Source: Bacillus sp. V5-8f
GTDB taxonomy: Bacteria; Bacillota; Bacilli; Bacillales; DSM-1321
Assembly (NCBI RefSeq): GCF_002863565.1
Contig: NZ_PGUW01000004.1
Coordinates: 248,001-312,000 of the forward strand
Reading direction: 5' to 3'
DNA length: 64,000 bases
Shown: positions 56,396-64,000 of the stretch, piece by piece
Layout: the number at the start of each line of letters is the position of its first letter
How positions within the stretch are numbered: the first letter of the stretch is position 1
Notes under the pieces: generated by a model
What the model saw: the letters and a program-made list of their open reading frames with translations, nothing else
Told to the model about the DNA's origin: nothing
The model's database searches: none
Program-made: the position numbers and the translations under genes

Positions 56396-56637
56396 ACAAA
56401 CATTGTTGATTGCGGAAAAATTTGATACTATATGATAGTTAGAAAAGGCTGCAGCGTGTGTTGCACACCTGAATTTATGGGAAGGATCAAATACTATAGC
56501 TTTTGATGAAGAATGGTATCTAGGCAAATATGCAGTGGAATCCTGCTAGTATCTATATTATATTCCGATTGTTAGAGCGGTTCACAAGCTCCTTATAAAA
56601 TCCATAAATATCATCAATTATGAAAGGATGGAAATAA

Positions 56638-57948
56638 ATGCCAAAACCAGTAGTCGCGATAGTGGGGCGGCCGAATGTAGGAAAATCCACTATATTTAAT
56701 AGAATAGTCGGGGAACGTGTATCGATTGTCGAGGATGTCCCGGGCGTGACAAGAGATAGGATATACAGCTCAGGCGAATGGCTAACATACGATTTTAACA
56801 TCATTGATACCGGCGGAATAGATATCGGGGATGAGCCATTCCTCGAACAAATCCGTCAGCAAGCCGAGATTGCCATTGATGAGGCGGATGTTATCATTTT
56901 TATGGTAAATGGCCGCGAGGGGGTTACCTCCGCAGATGAAGAAGTGGCAAAGATCCTGTATAAATCAAAAAAGTCGGTAGTACTTGCGGTGAATAAGATT
57001 GATAACCCGGAAATGCGAGAACAGATTTATGATTTTTATTCACTAGGGTTCGGGGAGCCATTCCCGATTTCTGGTTCTCACGGCTTAGGTCTTGGAGATC
57101 TGCTTGATGAGGTGGCCAAAAGTTTTCCAAAGCATGATGAACAAGAGTATGATGATGACGTTATTAAATTCAGTCTGATTGGGCGTCCAAATGTTGGGAA
57201 GTCTTCGCTAGTAAATACGATTCTTGGGGAAGAACGCGTAATCGTTAGCGACATTGAAGGAACAACCCGGGATGCTATTGACACACCATATACATACAAC
57301 GGGAAAGAATATGTAATCATTGATACAGCTGGAATGAGAAAAAAAGGAAAAGTATATGAAAGCACTGAGAAGTACAGCGTATTGCGAGCCTTGCGGGCAA
57401 TAGAGCGATCTGATGTAGTGCTTGTCGTCTTAAATGCAGAGGAAGGCATAAGGGAACAGGATAAAAAAATTGCCGGGTATGCCCATGAAGCTGGACGAGG
57501 TGTGATAATTGTCGTTAATAAATGGGACGCCATCGAAAAAGACGAAAAAACAATGAAGGAATTCGAGGAAAAGATCCGGGCCCATTTCCTTTTCCTTGAT
57601 TATGCACCAATTGTTTTTGTGTCGGCTAAGACAAAGAAACGGGTGCATGCAATGCTTCCGGTAATTGATAAGGTTAGTGAAGCCCATTCAATGCGGGTGC
57701 AGACGAATGTCTTGAATGAAGTGTTAATGGATGCCATAGCCATGAACCCGACACCGACCCATAACGGTCAGCGCCTTAAAGTATATTATACGACCCAAGT
57801 TGCCGTGAAGCCGCCGACCTTCGTCGTGTTTGTCAATGATCCTGAGCTCCTGCATTTTTCATATCAGCGTTTTTTGGAGAACAGGTTAAGAGATGCATTC
57901 AACTTTGAGGGCACACCAATCAAAATTATTGGCCGGCCAAGAAAATAG
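56638..57948 (+). CDS. der: Ribosome-assembly GTPase Der (EngA)
   Basis: Essential tandem GTPase for maturation of the 50S subunit. First G domain: GRPNVGKST (residues 10-18), DTGG, NKID. Second G domain from about residue 177: [19 protein letters not shown]-terminal KH-like domain (about 350-436) ends KIIGRPRK. The 436 residues equal the family length. The ATG follows GAAAGGATGG. gpsA starts 17 bases after the stop. Confidence 0.96.
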   Translation: MPKPVVAIVGRPNVGKSTIFNRIVGERVSIVEDVPGVTRDRIYSSGEWLTYDFNIIDTGGIDIGDEPFLEQIRQQAEIAIDEADVIIFMVNGREGVTSADEEVAKILYKSKKSVVLAVNKIDNPEMREQIYDFYSLGFGEPFPISGSHGLGLGDLLDEVAKSFPKHDEQEYDDDVIKFSLIGRPNVGKSSLVNTILGEERVIVSDIEGTTRDAIDTPYTYNGKEYVIIDTAGMRKKGKVYESTEKYSVLRALRAIERSDVVLVVLNAEEGIREQDKKIAGYAHEAGRGVIIVVNKWDAIEKDEKTMKEFEEKIRAHFLFLDYAPIVFVSAKTKKRVHAMLPVIDKVSEAHSMRVQTNVLNEVLMDAIAMNPTPTHNGQRLKVYYTTQVAVKPPTFVVFVNDPELLHFSYQRFLENRLRDAFNFEGTPIKIIGRPRK

Positions 57949-57964
57949 GGGAGGTGCGGGCAAT

Positions 57965-59017
57965 ATGCCTAAAAACACACAGGGCATTGCCGTCATCGGT
58001 GCTGGAAGCTGGGGTACGGCCCTAGCACTTGTACTTGCAGATAATGGTCACCAGGTAAGGCTCTGGGGCCATAAACAGGAACAAATAGATGAAATAAACG
58101 AGCGCCACACCAACCATAAATATTTGCCAGGTTTAGAGCTTCCTGCAGGAATCAAAGGGTACACCTCATTGAAGAAGTCCCTGGAAGGTATCACAGACAT
58201 CGTACTGGCCGTTCCGACAAAGGCCATTCGGGAGGTGTTGGGAAGGATTGAAGAGGTAGCAGAAAGTCCGCTCACCATTATCCATGTAAGCAAGGGGATC
58301 GAACCTGACACACTGCTCAGGATATCCGAGATGATCGAAGAAGAGTTGCCTCAGGCTCTTCTTGCGGAGGTAGTTGTCCTTTCCGGTCCGAGCCATGCGG
58401 AGGAAGTAAGCCTGAGACATCCAACCACAGTAACGGTTTCTTCCCGAAATATGGGTACAGCCGAAAGGGTACAGGATTTATTTATTAATCAGAATTTCAG
58501 AGTCTATACAAACCCGGATATCGTTGGTGTAGAAATTGGCGGTGCTTTAAAGAATATTATCGCCCTTGCTGCGGGGATAACTGATGGACTTGGATACGGG
58601 GATAACGCGAAAGCTGCTTTAATAACAAGAGGCCTTGCCGAGATTTCCCGATTAGGCACGGCGATGGGTGCAAATCCTCTGACTTTCTCAGGCCTCGCGG
58701 GTATTGGTGATTTGATCGTTACCTGTACAAGTGTACACTCCCGAAACTGGCGCGCGGGCAATCTGCTCGGAAAAGGGCAGAAACTCAATGAAGTGCTAGA
58801 AAATATGGGAATGGTCGTGGAAGGAGTCAGGACAACAAAAGCAGCTTACCAGTTGGCCAAGAAATACAACGTCGATATGCCGATTACTTCGGCACTTTAT
58901 CATGTATTGTTTACTGGTGAAAATGTAAAAGAATCTGTAGACCGTTTAATGAATCGGACGAAAACAGCTGAGATGGAGGATCTGGTTAACATACTTGGTT
59001 CGAGGCTGGGCGATTAA
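57965..59017 (+). CDS. gpsA: Glycerol-3-phosphate dehydrogenase [NAD(P)+]
   Basis: Makes sn-glycerol-3-phosphate from dihydroxyacetone phosphate for phospholipid synthesis. The Rossmann motif [10 protein letters not shown] is near the start; the catalytic lysine lies in [10 protein letters not shown] and the substrate region in [11 protein letters not shown]. The ATG at 57965 follows GGGGAGGTG; the frame continues upstream inside der only by chance. The protein is 350 residues. Confidence 0.96.
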   Translation: MPKNTQGIAVIGAGSWGTALALVLADNGHQVRLWGHKQEQIDEINERHTNHKYLPGLELPAGIKGYTSLKKSLEGITDIVLAVPTKAIREVLGRIEEVAESPLTIIHVSKGIEPDTLLRISEMIEEELPQALLAEVVVLSGPSHAEEVSLRHPTTVTVSSRNMGTAERVQDLFINQNFRVYTNPDIVGVEIGGALKNIIALAAGITDGLGYGDNAKAALITRGLAEISRLGTAMGANPLTFSGLAGIGDLIVTCTSVHSRNWRAGNLLGKGQKLNEVLENMGMVVEGVRTTKAAYQLAKKYNVDMPITSALYHVLFTGENVKESVDRLMNRTKTAEMEDLVNILGSRLGD

Positions 59018-59145
59018 ATCTCATGCGCTCCATTAATTATTTTTTTTATATGGGCGTTAGAGGATACGGTTTCCTCCTGTGCTGCATACAATGCATCGTA
59101 GTAAACTGGTAATCTGACCTGGTTTATGGGGGGATTTAGTCAATG

Positions 59146-59182
59146 GCAGAAGATGGGTAATTTCTATCTTCTGCTTTTTTTT
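59146..59182 (+). terminator. Terminator downstream of gpsA
   Basis: Perfect arms GCAGAAGAT and ATCTTCTGC around GGGTAATTTCT, then eight T. It is about 130 bases past the gpsA stop. Confidence 0.9.
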
Positions 59183-59233
59183 ATAGATCAAAAATGTGAC
59201 GGAAATTTTGAAGTATTCGACAAACTCTGCCTA

Positions 59234-59242
59234 TGGTATAAT
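59234..59242 (+). promoter_or_regulatory. Extended -10 promoter upstream of yphE
   Basis: TGGTATAAT: perfect -10 TATAAT (59237-59242) with the TGN extension. No good -35 is present. The leader to yphE would be about 100 bases. Confidence 0.5.
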
Positions 59243-59348
59243 ATTCTCGGATTACATAATCAGATAAAGTAAGTTGTTTTAGACATTTATTGTGAGTCTC
59301 TTTATAAAAAAATCTTATAAAAAGTCTTCTAAAAAAGGAGTGTAATAA

Positions 59349-59546
59349 ATGACACCAGCTCTACAGAAGATGTGGATTTCTTTTGCTGCCATGATTTTTA
59401 TGTTTATTTCCATTATAACGATTTATTTCAGCCGTTATAAGCTTAAGGGTATCCTTCGAATTTTGACTGCGGTAATTGCTTACATATTGATGATTTCAGC
59501 TGGCTTAATTATATTATTTGTCGTATTAAGCGGACCGACTGCATAG
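59349..59546 (+). CDS. yphE: DUF2768 small membrane protein (YphE-like)
   Basis: A 65-residue protein made mostly of two membrane helices (about 7-27 and 38-60) separated by a basic loop (SRYKLKG). AAGGAGTG precedes the ATG. The last base of its stop is the first base of an in-frame GTG of yphF, so the two are coupled. Position between gpsA and spoIVA matches B. subtilis yphE. Function is unknown. Confidence 0.82.
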   Translation: MTPALQKMWISFAAMIFMFISIITIYFSRYKLKGILRILTAVIAYILMISAGLIILFVVLSGPTA

Positions 59547-59560
59547 TGAGGCTGGATAAA

Positions 59561-60289
59561 ATGAAGAGAATGAAAGTAAAATTAACGGCGATTTTTTTAA
59601 TGGCTATTTCATTATTAACTGGCTGCCTGTATCCGGAACAGAGATCAGTGGAAAATCAGGTGCCGTACAAGGAGCAAATCCAATCTGTCCAAAGTGCGAT
59701 TGACCAGTTTAGGAAAGACGAGGGTGGAATTCTGCCGATAAAGACCAAACCGGGGGATACCCCATACTATCAGAAGTACCTAATCGATTTCAAGAAACTT
59801 GTTCCAAAGTATATGGCTGAACCTCCAGGGAATTCATATGAATCAGGTGGAGTATTTCAATATGTAATTATAGATGAGGAAACAAATCCGACAGTGAAAA
59901 TATTTGATATCCGGATTGCCCAGCAGCTGCAGGACCTTAACCTTCGTCTAAGAATTTATAGGGAGAATAATAGTTACCCCCCATTTAAAGAGCAGTTGGC
60001 CAATGATGTGTTTACTCTGGATTTTAGGAAAATGGGTCTTAAAGAGGATCCGGCTATCACAAGCCCTTATTCCGGGAAGCCGCTTCCAGTCGTGGTGAAT
60101 GGGGAGGCTGAATTGTTTGTAGACTATACGCCTGATTTAGTTGAAGCTACACAAAAAACAGATAAACAGTTCAAGTCTGGGGAGGATATCCGGCCGCTGT
60201 TAACCGGCACATCTGAGTTCGTTCCCGCTTACTCCCTTCCCTATACCATTGATCAAAAAACGAAAAAGCCAATCTTCTTAACAAAATAG
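59561..60289 (+). CDS. yphF: Lipoprotein YphF
   Basis: Predicted membrane-anchored lipoprotein, about 242 residues. The signal peptide has a basic start and the lipobox LLTGC (cysteine near residue 22). The mature part has no recognised catalytic motif. GAGG upstream favours ATG 59561 over the GTG at 59546 or a later ATG. It lies just upstream of spoIVA, which has its own promoter. Function is unknown. Confidence 0.8.
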   Translation: MKRMKVKLTAIFLMAISLLTGCLYPEQRSVENQVPYKEQIQSVQSAIDQFRKDEGGILPIKTKPGDTPYYQKYLIDFKKLVPKYMAEPPGNSYESGGVFQYVIIDEETNPTVKIFDIRIAQQLQDLNLRLRIYRENNSYPPFKEQLANDVFTLDFRKMGLKEDPAITSPYSGKPLPVVVNGEAELFVDYTPDLVEATQKTDKQFKSGEDIRPLLTGTSEFVPAYSLPYTIDQKTKKPIFLTK

Positions 60290-60434
60290 GCATAACCCTT
60301 TTTCTGCAAAATATATTGTAGGGGAAGGGTTATTTTATTAGCTTCTGAAAATCCTTAACCTTACAATTAAAAGTACTCATATAAAACCAATCCGGCAGCG
60401 GTCAAAAGGAGGATGTGTAAATAAAAATTCAGGA

Positions 60435-60462
60435 ATATATATTTAGGACAACATCATAGACT
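60435..60462 (+). promoter_or_regulatory. Candidate sigma-E promoter of spoIVA
   Basis: ATATAT ending at 60440, 14-base spacer, CATAGACT at 60455-60462 (six or seven of eight to CATACANT). spoIVA is an early mother-cell gene under sigma-E in B. subtilis. The start codon is 68 bases downstream. Confidence 0.5.
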
Positions 60463-60474
60463 TATAGTGTCCTA
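60444..60474. repeat. Inverted repeat centred on the spoIVA -10
   Basis: Perfect 7-bp arms TAGGACA (60444-60450) and TGTCCTA (60468-60474), 17 bases apart. The left arm also fits most of the SpoIIID site WWRRACARNY. It may be an operator. Confidence 0.45.
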
Positions 60475-60529
60475 GATTGTATAGACGGATGATGTTATCC
60501 CAGCAACTCTAATATCGGGAGGGGATACC

Positions 60530-62008
60530 TTGGAAAAGGTAGATATTTTTAAAGATATAGCTGAGCGTACCGGTGGAGATATATATTTAGGTGTTGTTGG
60601 CGCAGTGCGTACCGGTAAATCTACATTTATAAAAAAGTTTATGGAACTGGTGGTTATACCGAACATTAGCACAGAAGCGGACCGTGCAAGGGCGCAGGAT
60701 GAGCTTCCGCAAAGTGCCGCAGGAAAAACCATCATGACAACAGAACCGAAATTCGTCCCGAATCAGGCAGCTTCCATTCATGTCGCGGAAGGACTGGATG
60801 TAAACATCAGGCTTGTTGATTGTGTGGGTTATACAGTGCCAGGAGCAAAAGGATATGAAGATGAAAACGGCCCCCGGATGATCCATACCCCATGGTACGA
60901 AGAGCCGATTCCTTTTCATGAAGCTGCAGAAATAGGCACAAGAAAGGTCATTCAGGACCATTCAACTCTCGGTGTCGTCATAACGACTGATGGAACAATC
61001 GGGGAGATACCGCGAAGCGACTATATTGAGGCGGAAGAAAGAGTCATTGAAGAACTGAAAGAAGTCGGCAAACCATTTATCATGATTATCAACTCGGTAC
61101 AGCCGCATCATCCTGATACAGCCATCTTGAGGGAGGAGCTTCAAACCAAATATGATATCCCGGTCTTGGCTATGAGTGTGGAAGGAATGCGCGAAGTCGA
61201 TGTACTTAATGTTCTCCGTGAAGCATTATATGAATTCCCTGTACTGGAAGTGAACGTTAACCTTCCAAGCTGGGTATTGGTTCTAAAGGAAAACCACTGG
61301 CTTCGGGAAAGCTACCAGGAGGCTGTTAAAGAAACAGTAAAGGATATTAAGCGGCTGCGTGATGTCGACAGGGTCGTAGGGCAATTCAACGATTTCGACT
61401 TCATTGAACGCGCCAGCCTCGCGGGAATCGAGATGGGCCAGGGCGTAGCGGAAATCGATCTTTATGCCCCGGATGCCCTTTATGATGATATTTTAAAAGA
61501 GATTGTCGGTGTTGAAATCCGTGGCAAAGATCATCTTCTTTCGCTGATGCAGGATTTTGCCCATGCGAAGGCGGAATATGATCAAGTCTCTGATGCCCTG
61601 AAAATGGTTAAGCAGACTGGCTACGGGATCGCAGCACCCTCGTTAGCGGATATGAGCCTTGATGAGCCGGAGATAATTAGGCAAGGATCACGGTTTGGAG
61701 TCCGTTTAAAAGCGGTCGCCCCTTCCATCCATATGATTAAGGTAGATGTGGAGTCTGAATTTGCTCCAATCATCGGCACAGAGAAACAAAGTGAGGAGCT
61801 TGTTCGCTACTTGATGCAGGATTTTGAAGACAATCCTTTATCAATCTGGAATTCCGATATATTCGGCCGCTCATTAAGTTCGATTGTAAGGGAAGGGATA
61901 CAGGCAAAATTATCTTTAATGCCGGAAAATGCGCGCTATAAATTGAAAGAAACGCTGGAGAGGATTATAAACGAAGGTTCCGGCGGACTGATTGCGATCA
62001 TTCTATAG
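60530..62008 (+). CDS. spoIVA: Stage IV sporulation protein A, coat morphogenetic ATPase
   Basis: Polymerises on the outer forespore membrane and anchors the spore coat; also needed for cortex formation. The 492 residues begin EKVDIFKDIAERTGGD and carry Walker A GAVRTGKST with K30; the TRAFAC-like ATPase domain covers about the first 240 residues, followed by middle and C-terminal domains used in polymerisation. TTG 60530 follows GGGAGGGG. Length and sequence match B. subtilis closely. A terminator follows. Confidence 0.97.
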   Translation: MEKVDIFKDIAERTGGDIYLGVVGAVRTGKSTFIKKFMELVVIPNISTEADRARAQDELPQSAAGKTIMTTEPKFVPNQAASIHVAEGLDVNIRLVDCVGYTVPGAKGYEDENGPRMIHTPWYEEPIPFHEAAEIGTRKVIQDHSTLGVVITTDGTIGEIPRSDYIEAEERVIEELKEVGKPFIMIINSVQPHHPDTAILREELQTKYDIPVLAMSVEGMREVDVLNVLREALYEFPVLEVNVNLPSWVLVLKENHWLRESYQEAVKETVKDIKRLRDVDRVVGQFNDFDFIERASLAGIEMGQGVAEIDLYAPDALYDDILKEIVGVEIRGKDHLLSLMQDFAHAKAEYDQVSDALKMVKQTGYGIAAPSLADMSLDEPEIIRQGSRFGVRLKAVAPSIHMIKVDVESEFAPIIGTEKQSEELVRYLMQDFEDNPLSIWNSDIFGRSLSSIVREGIQAKLSLMPENARYKLKETLERIINEGSGGLIAIIL

Positions 62009-62020
62009 GTTTTTGCACGG

Positions 62021-62050
62021 GAACCAGCCTTCACGGCGCTGGTTCTTTTT
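62021..62050 (+). terminator. Terminator of spoIVA
   Basis: Perfect arms GAACCAGC and GCTGGTTC around CTTCACGGC, then TTTTT. Confidence 0.92.
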
Positions 62051-62151
62051 GCGCTGCATCCAGATCTCTTCCCATTCAGGTGGCTTTAGAACAATAACTA
62101 AATAATATATGTTTTTTTACAGAAAAGATTCCCATAATTAATTTAATTCCC

Positions 62152-62179
62152 TTGCTAATGGAATGGCATTTGTGATAAT
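62152..62179 (+). promoter_or_regulatory. Distal sigma-A promoter of hup
   Basis: TTGCTA at 62152-62157, 16-base spacer, GATAAT at 62174-62179 with a TGT extension in front. The hup gap of about 360 bases holds this, the proximal promoter and the spoIVA terminator, and nothing else seen. Confidence 0.55.
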
Positions 62180-62285
62180 CTACATTAAGAAAACGCGTTA
62201 TAACGCCATTTTTACCTAAATGGGAAATTTCACCATCTGCTCCAATGAATAATTTCCTACGCTTAATTTAGGATAAAAGGAAATT

Positions 62286-62314
62286 TTAACATAGTAACAA
62301 ATCACTATTATACA
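62286..62314 (+). promoter_or_regulatory. Proximal sigma-A promoter of hup
   Basis: TTAACA at 62286-62291, 17-base spacer, TATACA at 62309-62314, 52 bases before the start. Two promoters are also known for B. subtilis hbs. Confidence 0.5.
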
Positions 62315-62365
62315 GTGTTTGTAATATTGATTTTTTTACAAATCCTTTGGGAGGAGGTGAATGGC

Positions 62366-62638
62366 ATGAACAAGACAGAATTGATTAACGCAGTTGCTGA
62401 AGCAGGAGAGCTTTCCAAGAAAGATGCGACAAAAGCGGTTGATGCTGTTTTTGATACAATCTTAGACGCTTTGAAAAACGGTGATAAAGTACAATTAATC
62501 GGTTTTGGTAATTTCGAAGTCCGTGAGCGTGCTGCTCGTAAAGGCCGTAACCCACAAACAGGCGATGAAATCGAAATCGCGGCAAGCAAGGTACCGGCAT
62601 TCAAACCAGGTAAAGCACTTAAAGACGCTGTGAAGTAA
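62366..62638 (+). CDS. hup: Nucleoid protein HU (HBsu)
   Basis: Small basic DNA-bending protein that compacts the chromosome. The 90 residues include [20 protein letters not shown] at the start, the beta-arm region [19 protein letters not shown] and [15 protein letters not shown] at the end. ATG 62366 follows GGAGGAGGTG; the upstream in-frame codons from 62315 belong to the leader. Strong ribosome site and twin promoters fit an abundant protein. B. subtilis calls it hbs. Confidence 0.97.
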   Translation: MNKTELINAVAEAGELSKKDATKAVDAVFDTILDALKNGDKVQLIGFGNFEVRERAARKGRNPQTGDEIEIAASKVPAFKPGKALKDAVK

Positions 62639-62660
62639 TTACATACGGTACTTTAAGCCG

Positions 62661-62692
62661 AAAGGGACCACTCGTGAGGGGTCCCTTTTTTG
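62661..62692 (+). terminator. Terminator of hup
   Basis: Arms AAAGGGACC and GGTCCCTTT enclose ACTCGTGAG (inner CTC/GAG), followed by a T-run. Confidence 0.92.
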
Positions 62693-62769
62693 CTTCTTTT
62701 TTTAAAAGTATGTTAAAATTGGTTAATATGTCTTTTTTGCATAAGCTTTTGTTTTAAGGAGGAACATCC

Positions 62770-63336
62770 ATGGGAAACGTTAATCATGCCCAAATAGAAA
62801 AGGCTGTAAGAATGATTTTGGAAGCAGTCGGTGAAGATCCGGATCGTGAAGGTCTTTTAGATACCCCAAAACGAGTAGCAAAAATGTATGAGGAAGTATT
62901 TTCGGGCCTAGACCAGGATCCGAAAGAATATTTTGAAACAATATTCGGGGAAGACCATGAAGAGCTTGTCCTTGTGAAGGATATTCCATTTTATTCCGTA
63001 TGTGAACATCACCTTGTTCCTTTTTATGGAAAGGCGCATGTTGCTTATATACCAAGGAATGGGAGAGTGACCGGTTTAAGCAAACTGGCCAGGGCTGTTG
63101 AAGCTGTTTCAAGGAGGCCGCAGCTGCAGGAAAGGATCACGTCAACTGTGGCAAATTCCATCATGGAAAATCTTGAGCCTCATGGTGTGATGGTTGTTGT
63201 TGAGGCGGAGCATATGTGCATGACCATGCGCGGGGTAAAGAAGCCTGGCGCTAAAACAGTGACTTCCGCTGTTCGCGGAGTTTTTGCAGAGGATGCTCGT
63301 TCAAGGGCCGAAGTACTTGCTTTCATTAAAGGTTAA
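62770..63336 (+). CDS. folE: GTP cyclohydrolase I
   Basis: Converts GTP to dihydroneopterin triphosphate, the first step of folate synthesis. Zinc and active-site residues are seen in [14 protein letters not shown] and in [10 protein letters not shown]. The 188 residues are standard. AAGGAGGA precedes the ATG. It is followed 39 bases later by mtrB, the mtrAB arrangement of B. subtilis, where folE is called mtrA. Confidence 0.97.
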   Translation: MGNVNHAQIEKAVRMILEAVGEDPDREGLLDTPKRVAKMYEEVFSGLDQDPKEYFETIFGEDHEELVLVKDIPFYSVCEHHLVPFYGKAHVAYIPRNGRVTGLSKLARAVEAVSRRPQLQERITSTVANSIMENLEPHGVMVVVEAEHMCMTMRGVKKPGAKTVTSAVRGVFAEDARSRAEVLAFIKG

Positions 63337-63375
63337 TCAGATCGGTAAAAACTTTAGGATATGGAGGCATACATA

Positions 63376-63621
63376 ATGGAGGATAAACTGATTAGGGATT
63401 ACGTTGTAATCAAGGCAGTGGATGATGGAGTCAATGTAATTGGATTGACCAGAGGGACGGATACAAGGTTCCACCATTCTGAAAAACTCGATTCCGGTGA
63501 AGTAATGATCGCCCAGTTCACTGAACATACTTCAGCAATAAAAGTTAGAGGAAATGCAAAGATTTATACTCCTTTTGGAGAGGTTCAAAGTGAAGCCAAA
63601 AGGAGCCAGCCAGGTAAATAG
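63376..63621 (+). CDS. mtrB: Tryptophan RNA-binding attenuation protein TRAP
   Basis: Ring-forming protein of eleven subunits that binds tryptophan and (G/U)AG repeats to attenuate trp operon transcription and block translation of related genes. The 81 residues contain [31 protein letters not shown] and [15 protein letters not shown], essentially the B. subtilis sequence. ATG 63376 follows GGAGG at 63363-63367; the ATG at 63361 lies before that site. Its trp targets are outside the window. Confidence 0.96.
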   Translation: MEDKLIRDYVVIKAVDDGVNVIGLTRGTDTRFHHSEKLDSGEVMIAQFTEHTSAIKVRGNAKIYTPFGEVQSEAKRSQPGK

Positions 63622-63657
63622 ACCCCATTTAAAGCTGTGTCCTCTGTTTTTACCAAT

Positions 63658-63707
63658 CTGGCCGGCATAACCAGGCTACTGGAGGCCATCCTTATGCCAG
63701 CTTTTTT
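63658..63707 (+). terminator. Terminator of folE-mtrB
   Basis: CTGG-CC-GGCATAA (63658-63670) pairs with TTATGCCAG (63692-63700) across an inner GGCT/GGCC region, then CTTTTTT. Confidence 0.8.
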
Positions 63708-63759
63708 GGACACTGCATAAACAAAATAGTACACCGAAAGGTACTTTCCTATTATTTTA

Positions 63760-63768
63760 TGTTATAAT
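63760..63768 (+). promoter_or_regulatory. Extended -10 promoter of hepS
   Basis: TGTTATAAT: TATAAT at 63763-63768 with TGT in front. No clear -35. The hepS start is about 80 bases downstream. Confidence 0.5.
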
Positions 63769-63849
63769 GATTTGTGCTCTTAAGCCGGTCTACAGTACCG
63801 GCAGTGCGGATTATAATTTATCTTACGACGTATGCAAGGGTGATCACAT

Positions 63850-64000
63850 TTGTTAAAATTACCTACTCTTTTGGCAGAATTGAAAGATTTGATAGAAACA
63901 AAAGCGAATCATCCTTATTTGCAGATGTTTTTGGAAAAGCCGAAGATTGATGAAGATAAGCTGCTCCTCTTGGCAGGATTGTTTAATGATATGGAGATTA
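63850..64000 (+). CDS. hepS: Heptaprenyl diphosphate synthase component I (3'-truncated by window edge)
   Basis: Regulatory subunit of the two-part synthase making the C35 chain of menaquinone-7. Only the first 50 codons are visible, starting at TTG 63850 behind AAGGGTGAT. The fragment ANHPYLQMFLEKPKIDEDKLLLL matches in pattern the HPYL and PKIDEDKLLL of B. subtilis HepS. The position after mtrB, where hepS-menH-hepT are expected, supports it. Confidence 0.82.
   Translation, partial: MLKLPTLLAELKDLIETKANHPYLQMFLEKPKIDEDKLLLLAGLFNDMEI

Larger units (their letters stand above)
59018..59348. other. Spacer between gpsA and yphE
   Basis: About 330 bases. It contains the terminator at 59146-59182 and an extended -10 promoter near 59234-59242. 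The first 125 bases show no gene or RNA structure. Confidence 0.6.

Noticed and set aside
56460..56550. Short protein-like reading AFDEEWYLGKYAV between yphA and der
   Set aside because: Only about 26 codons, no start signal, and no family I recognise; could be chance or a trace of the missing yphB.

Overview
The window is a chromosomal segment of a low-GC, endospore-forming Bacillaceae. Gene order over almost all 64 kb follows the well-known Bacillus subtilis block drm-pupG-dacF-spoIIA / spoVA-lysA / ribT-scpAB-dacB-spm / res-sigX / ribU-fer-ypb / gudB-sleB-cmk / der-gpsA-spoIVA-hbs-mtrAB-hepS. Family names rest on protein motifs and remembered family sequences; no database search was run. 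The genus cannot be fixed from the sequence alone. I saw no tRNA, rRNA, CRISPR array, insertion sequence, prophage or defence genes.

Layout. 1-3113: nucleoside salvage (deoB fragment, pupG, pdp). 3600-6663: dacF and the spoIIAA-spoIIAB-sigF forespore switch. 6809-8104: an NCS2 purine permease placed between sigF and spoVA. 8263-11432: a shortened spoVA cluster (AA, AB, AEa, AF) behind a clean sigma-G-type promoter, then lysA. 13043-21659: ypuA, an isolated ribT, ypuF, scpAB, an unnamed small gene, ypuI, a long-form sodF, and dacB-spmA-spmB behind a sigma-E-type promoter. 21954-30681: rluB, resABCDE (cytochrome c maturation and its two-component regulator) and sigX-rsiX. 30892-31656: an M23/LysM peptidase with a sigma-G-like promoter. 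31974-32858: FMN riboswitch and ribU. 33009-37866: ferredoxin, ypbB-recQ and ypbDEF. 38058-41352: TPP riboswitch and a thiamine-salvage operon (SDR-thiM-thiD-thiE). 41504-41784: a Zur-box-like palindrome and a frame-broken remnant of a COG0523 (CobW/YciC-type) GTPase. 41834-50594: ypbG, a MecA-family adaptor, gudB, ypdA, ansA, prsW, sleB-ypeB. 50737-64000: ypfAB, cmk, plsC, ypfD, fni, ypzI, yphA, der, gpsA, yphEF, spoIVA, hup, folE, mtrB and the start of hepS.

How the genes work together. Much of the window serves the spore: commitment (spoIIA/sigF), coat anchoring (spoIVA), cortex modification (dacB, dacF, spmAB), dipicolinate handling (spoVA) and cortex lysis at germination (sleB/ypeB). A second theme is envelope and respiration (resA-E, sigX). 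Vitamin genes sit under FMN and TPP riboswitches.

The region is mostly syntenic core genome. I did not find a convincing new multi-gene system. The best leads are the absent spoVAC-VAD-VAEb core, the decayed zinc-type GTPase locus inserted beside the thiamine operon, the SDR with an altered catalytic serine under TPP control, the probable forespore M23/LysM enzyme, and several structured RNA elements overlapping leaders or ribosome-binding sites.
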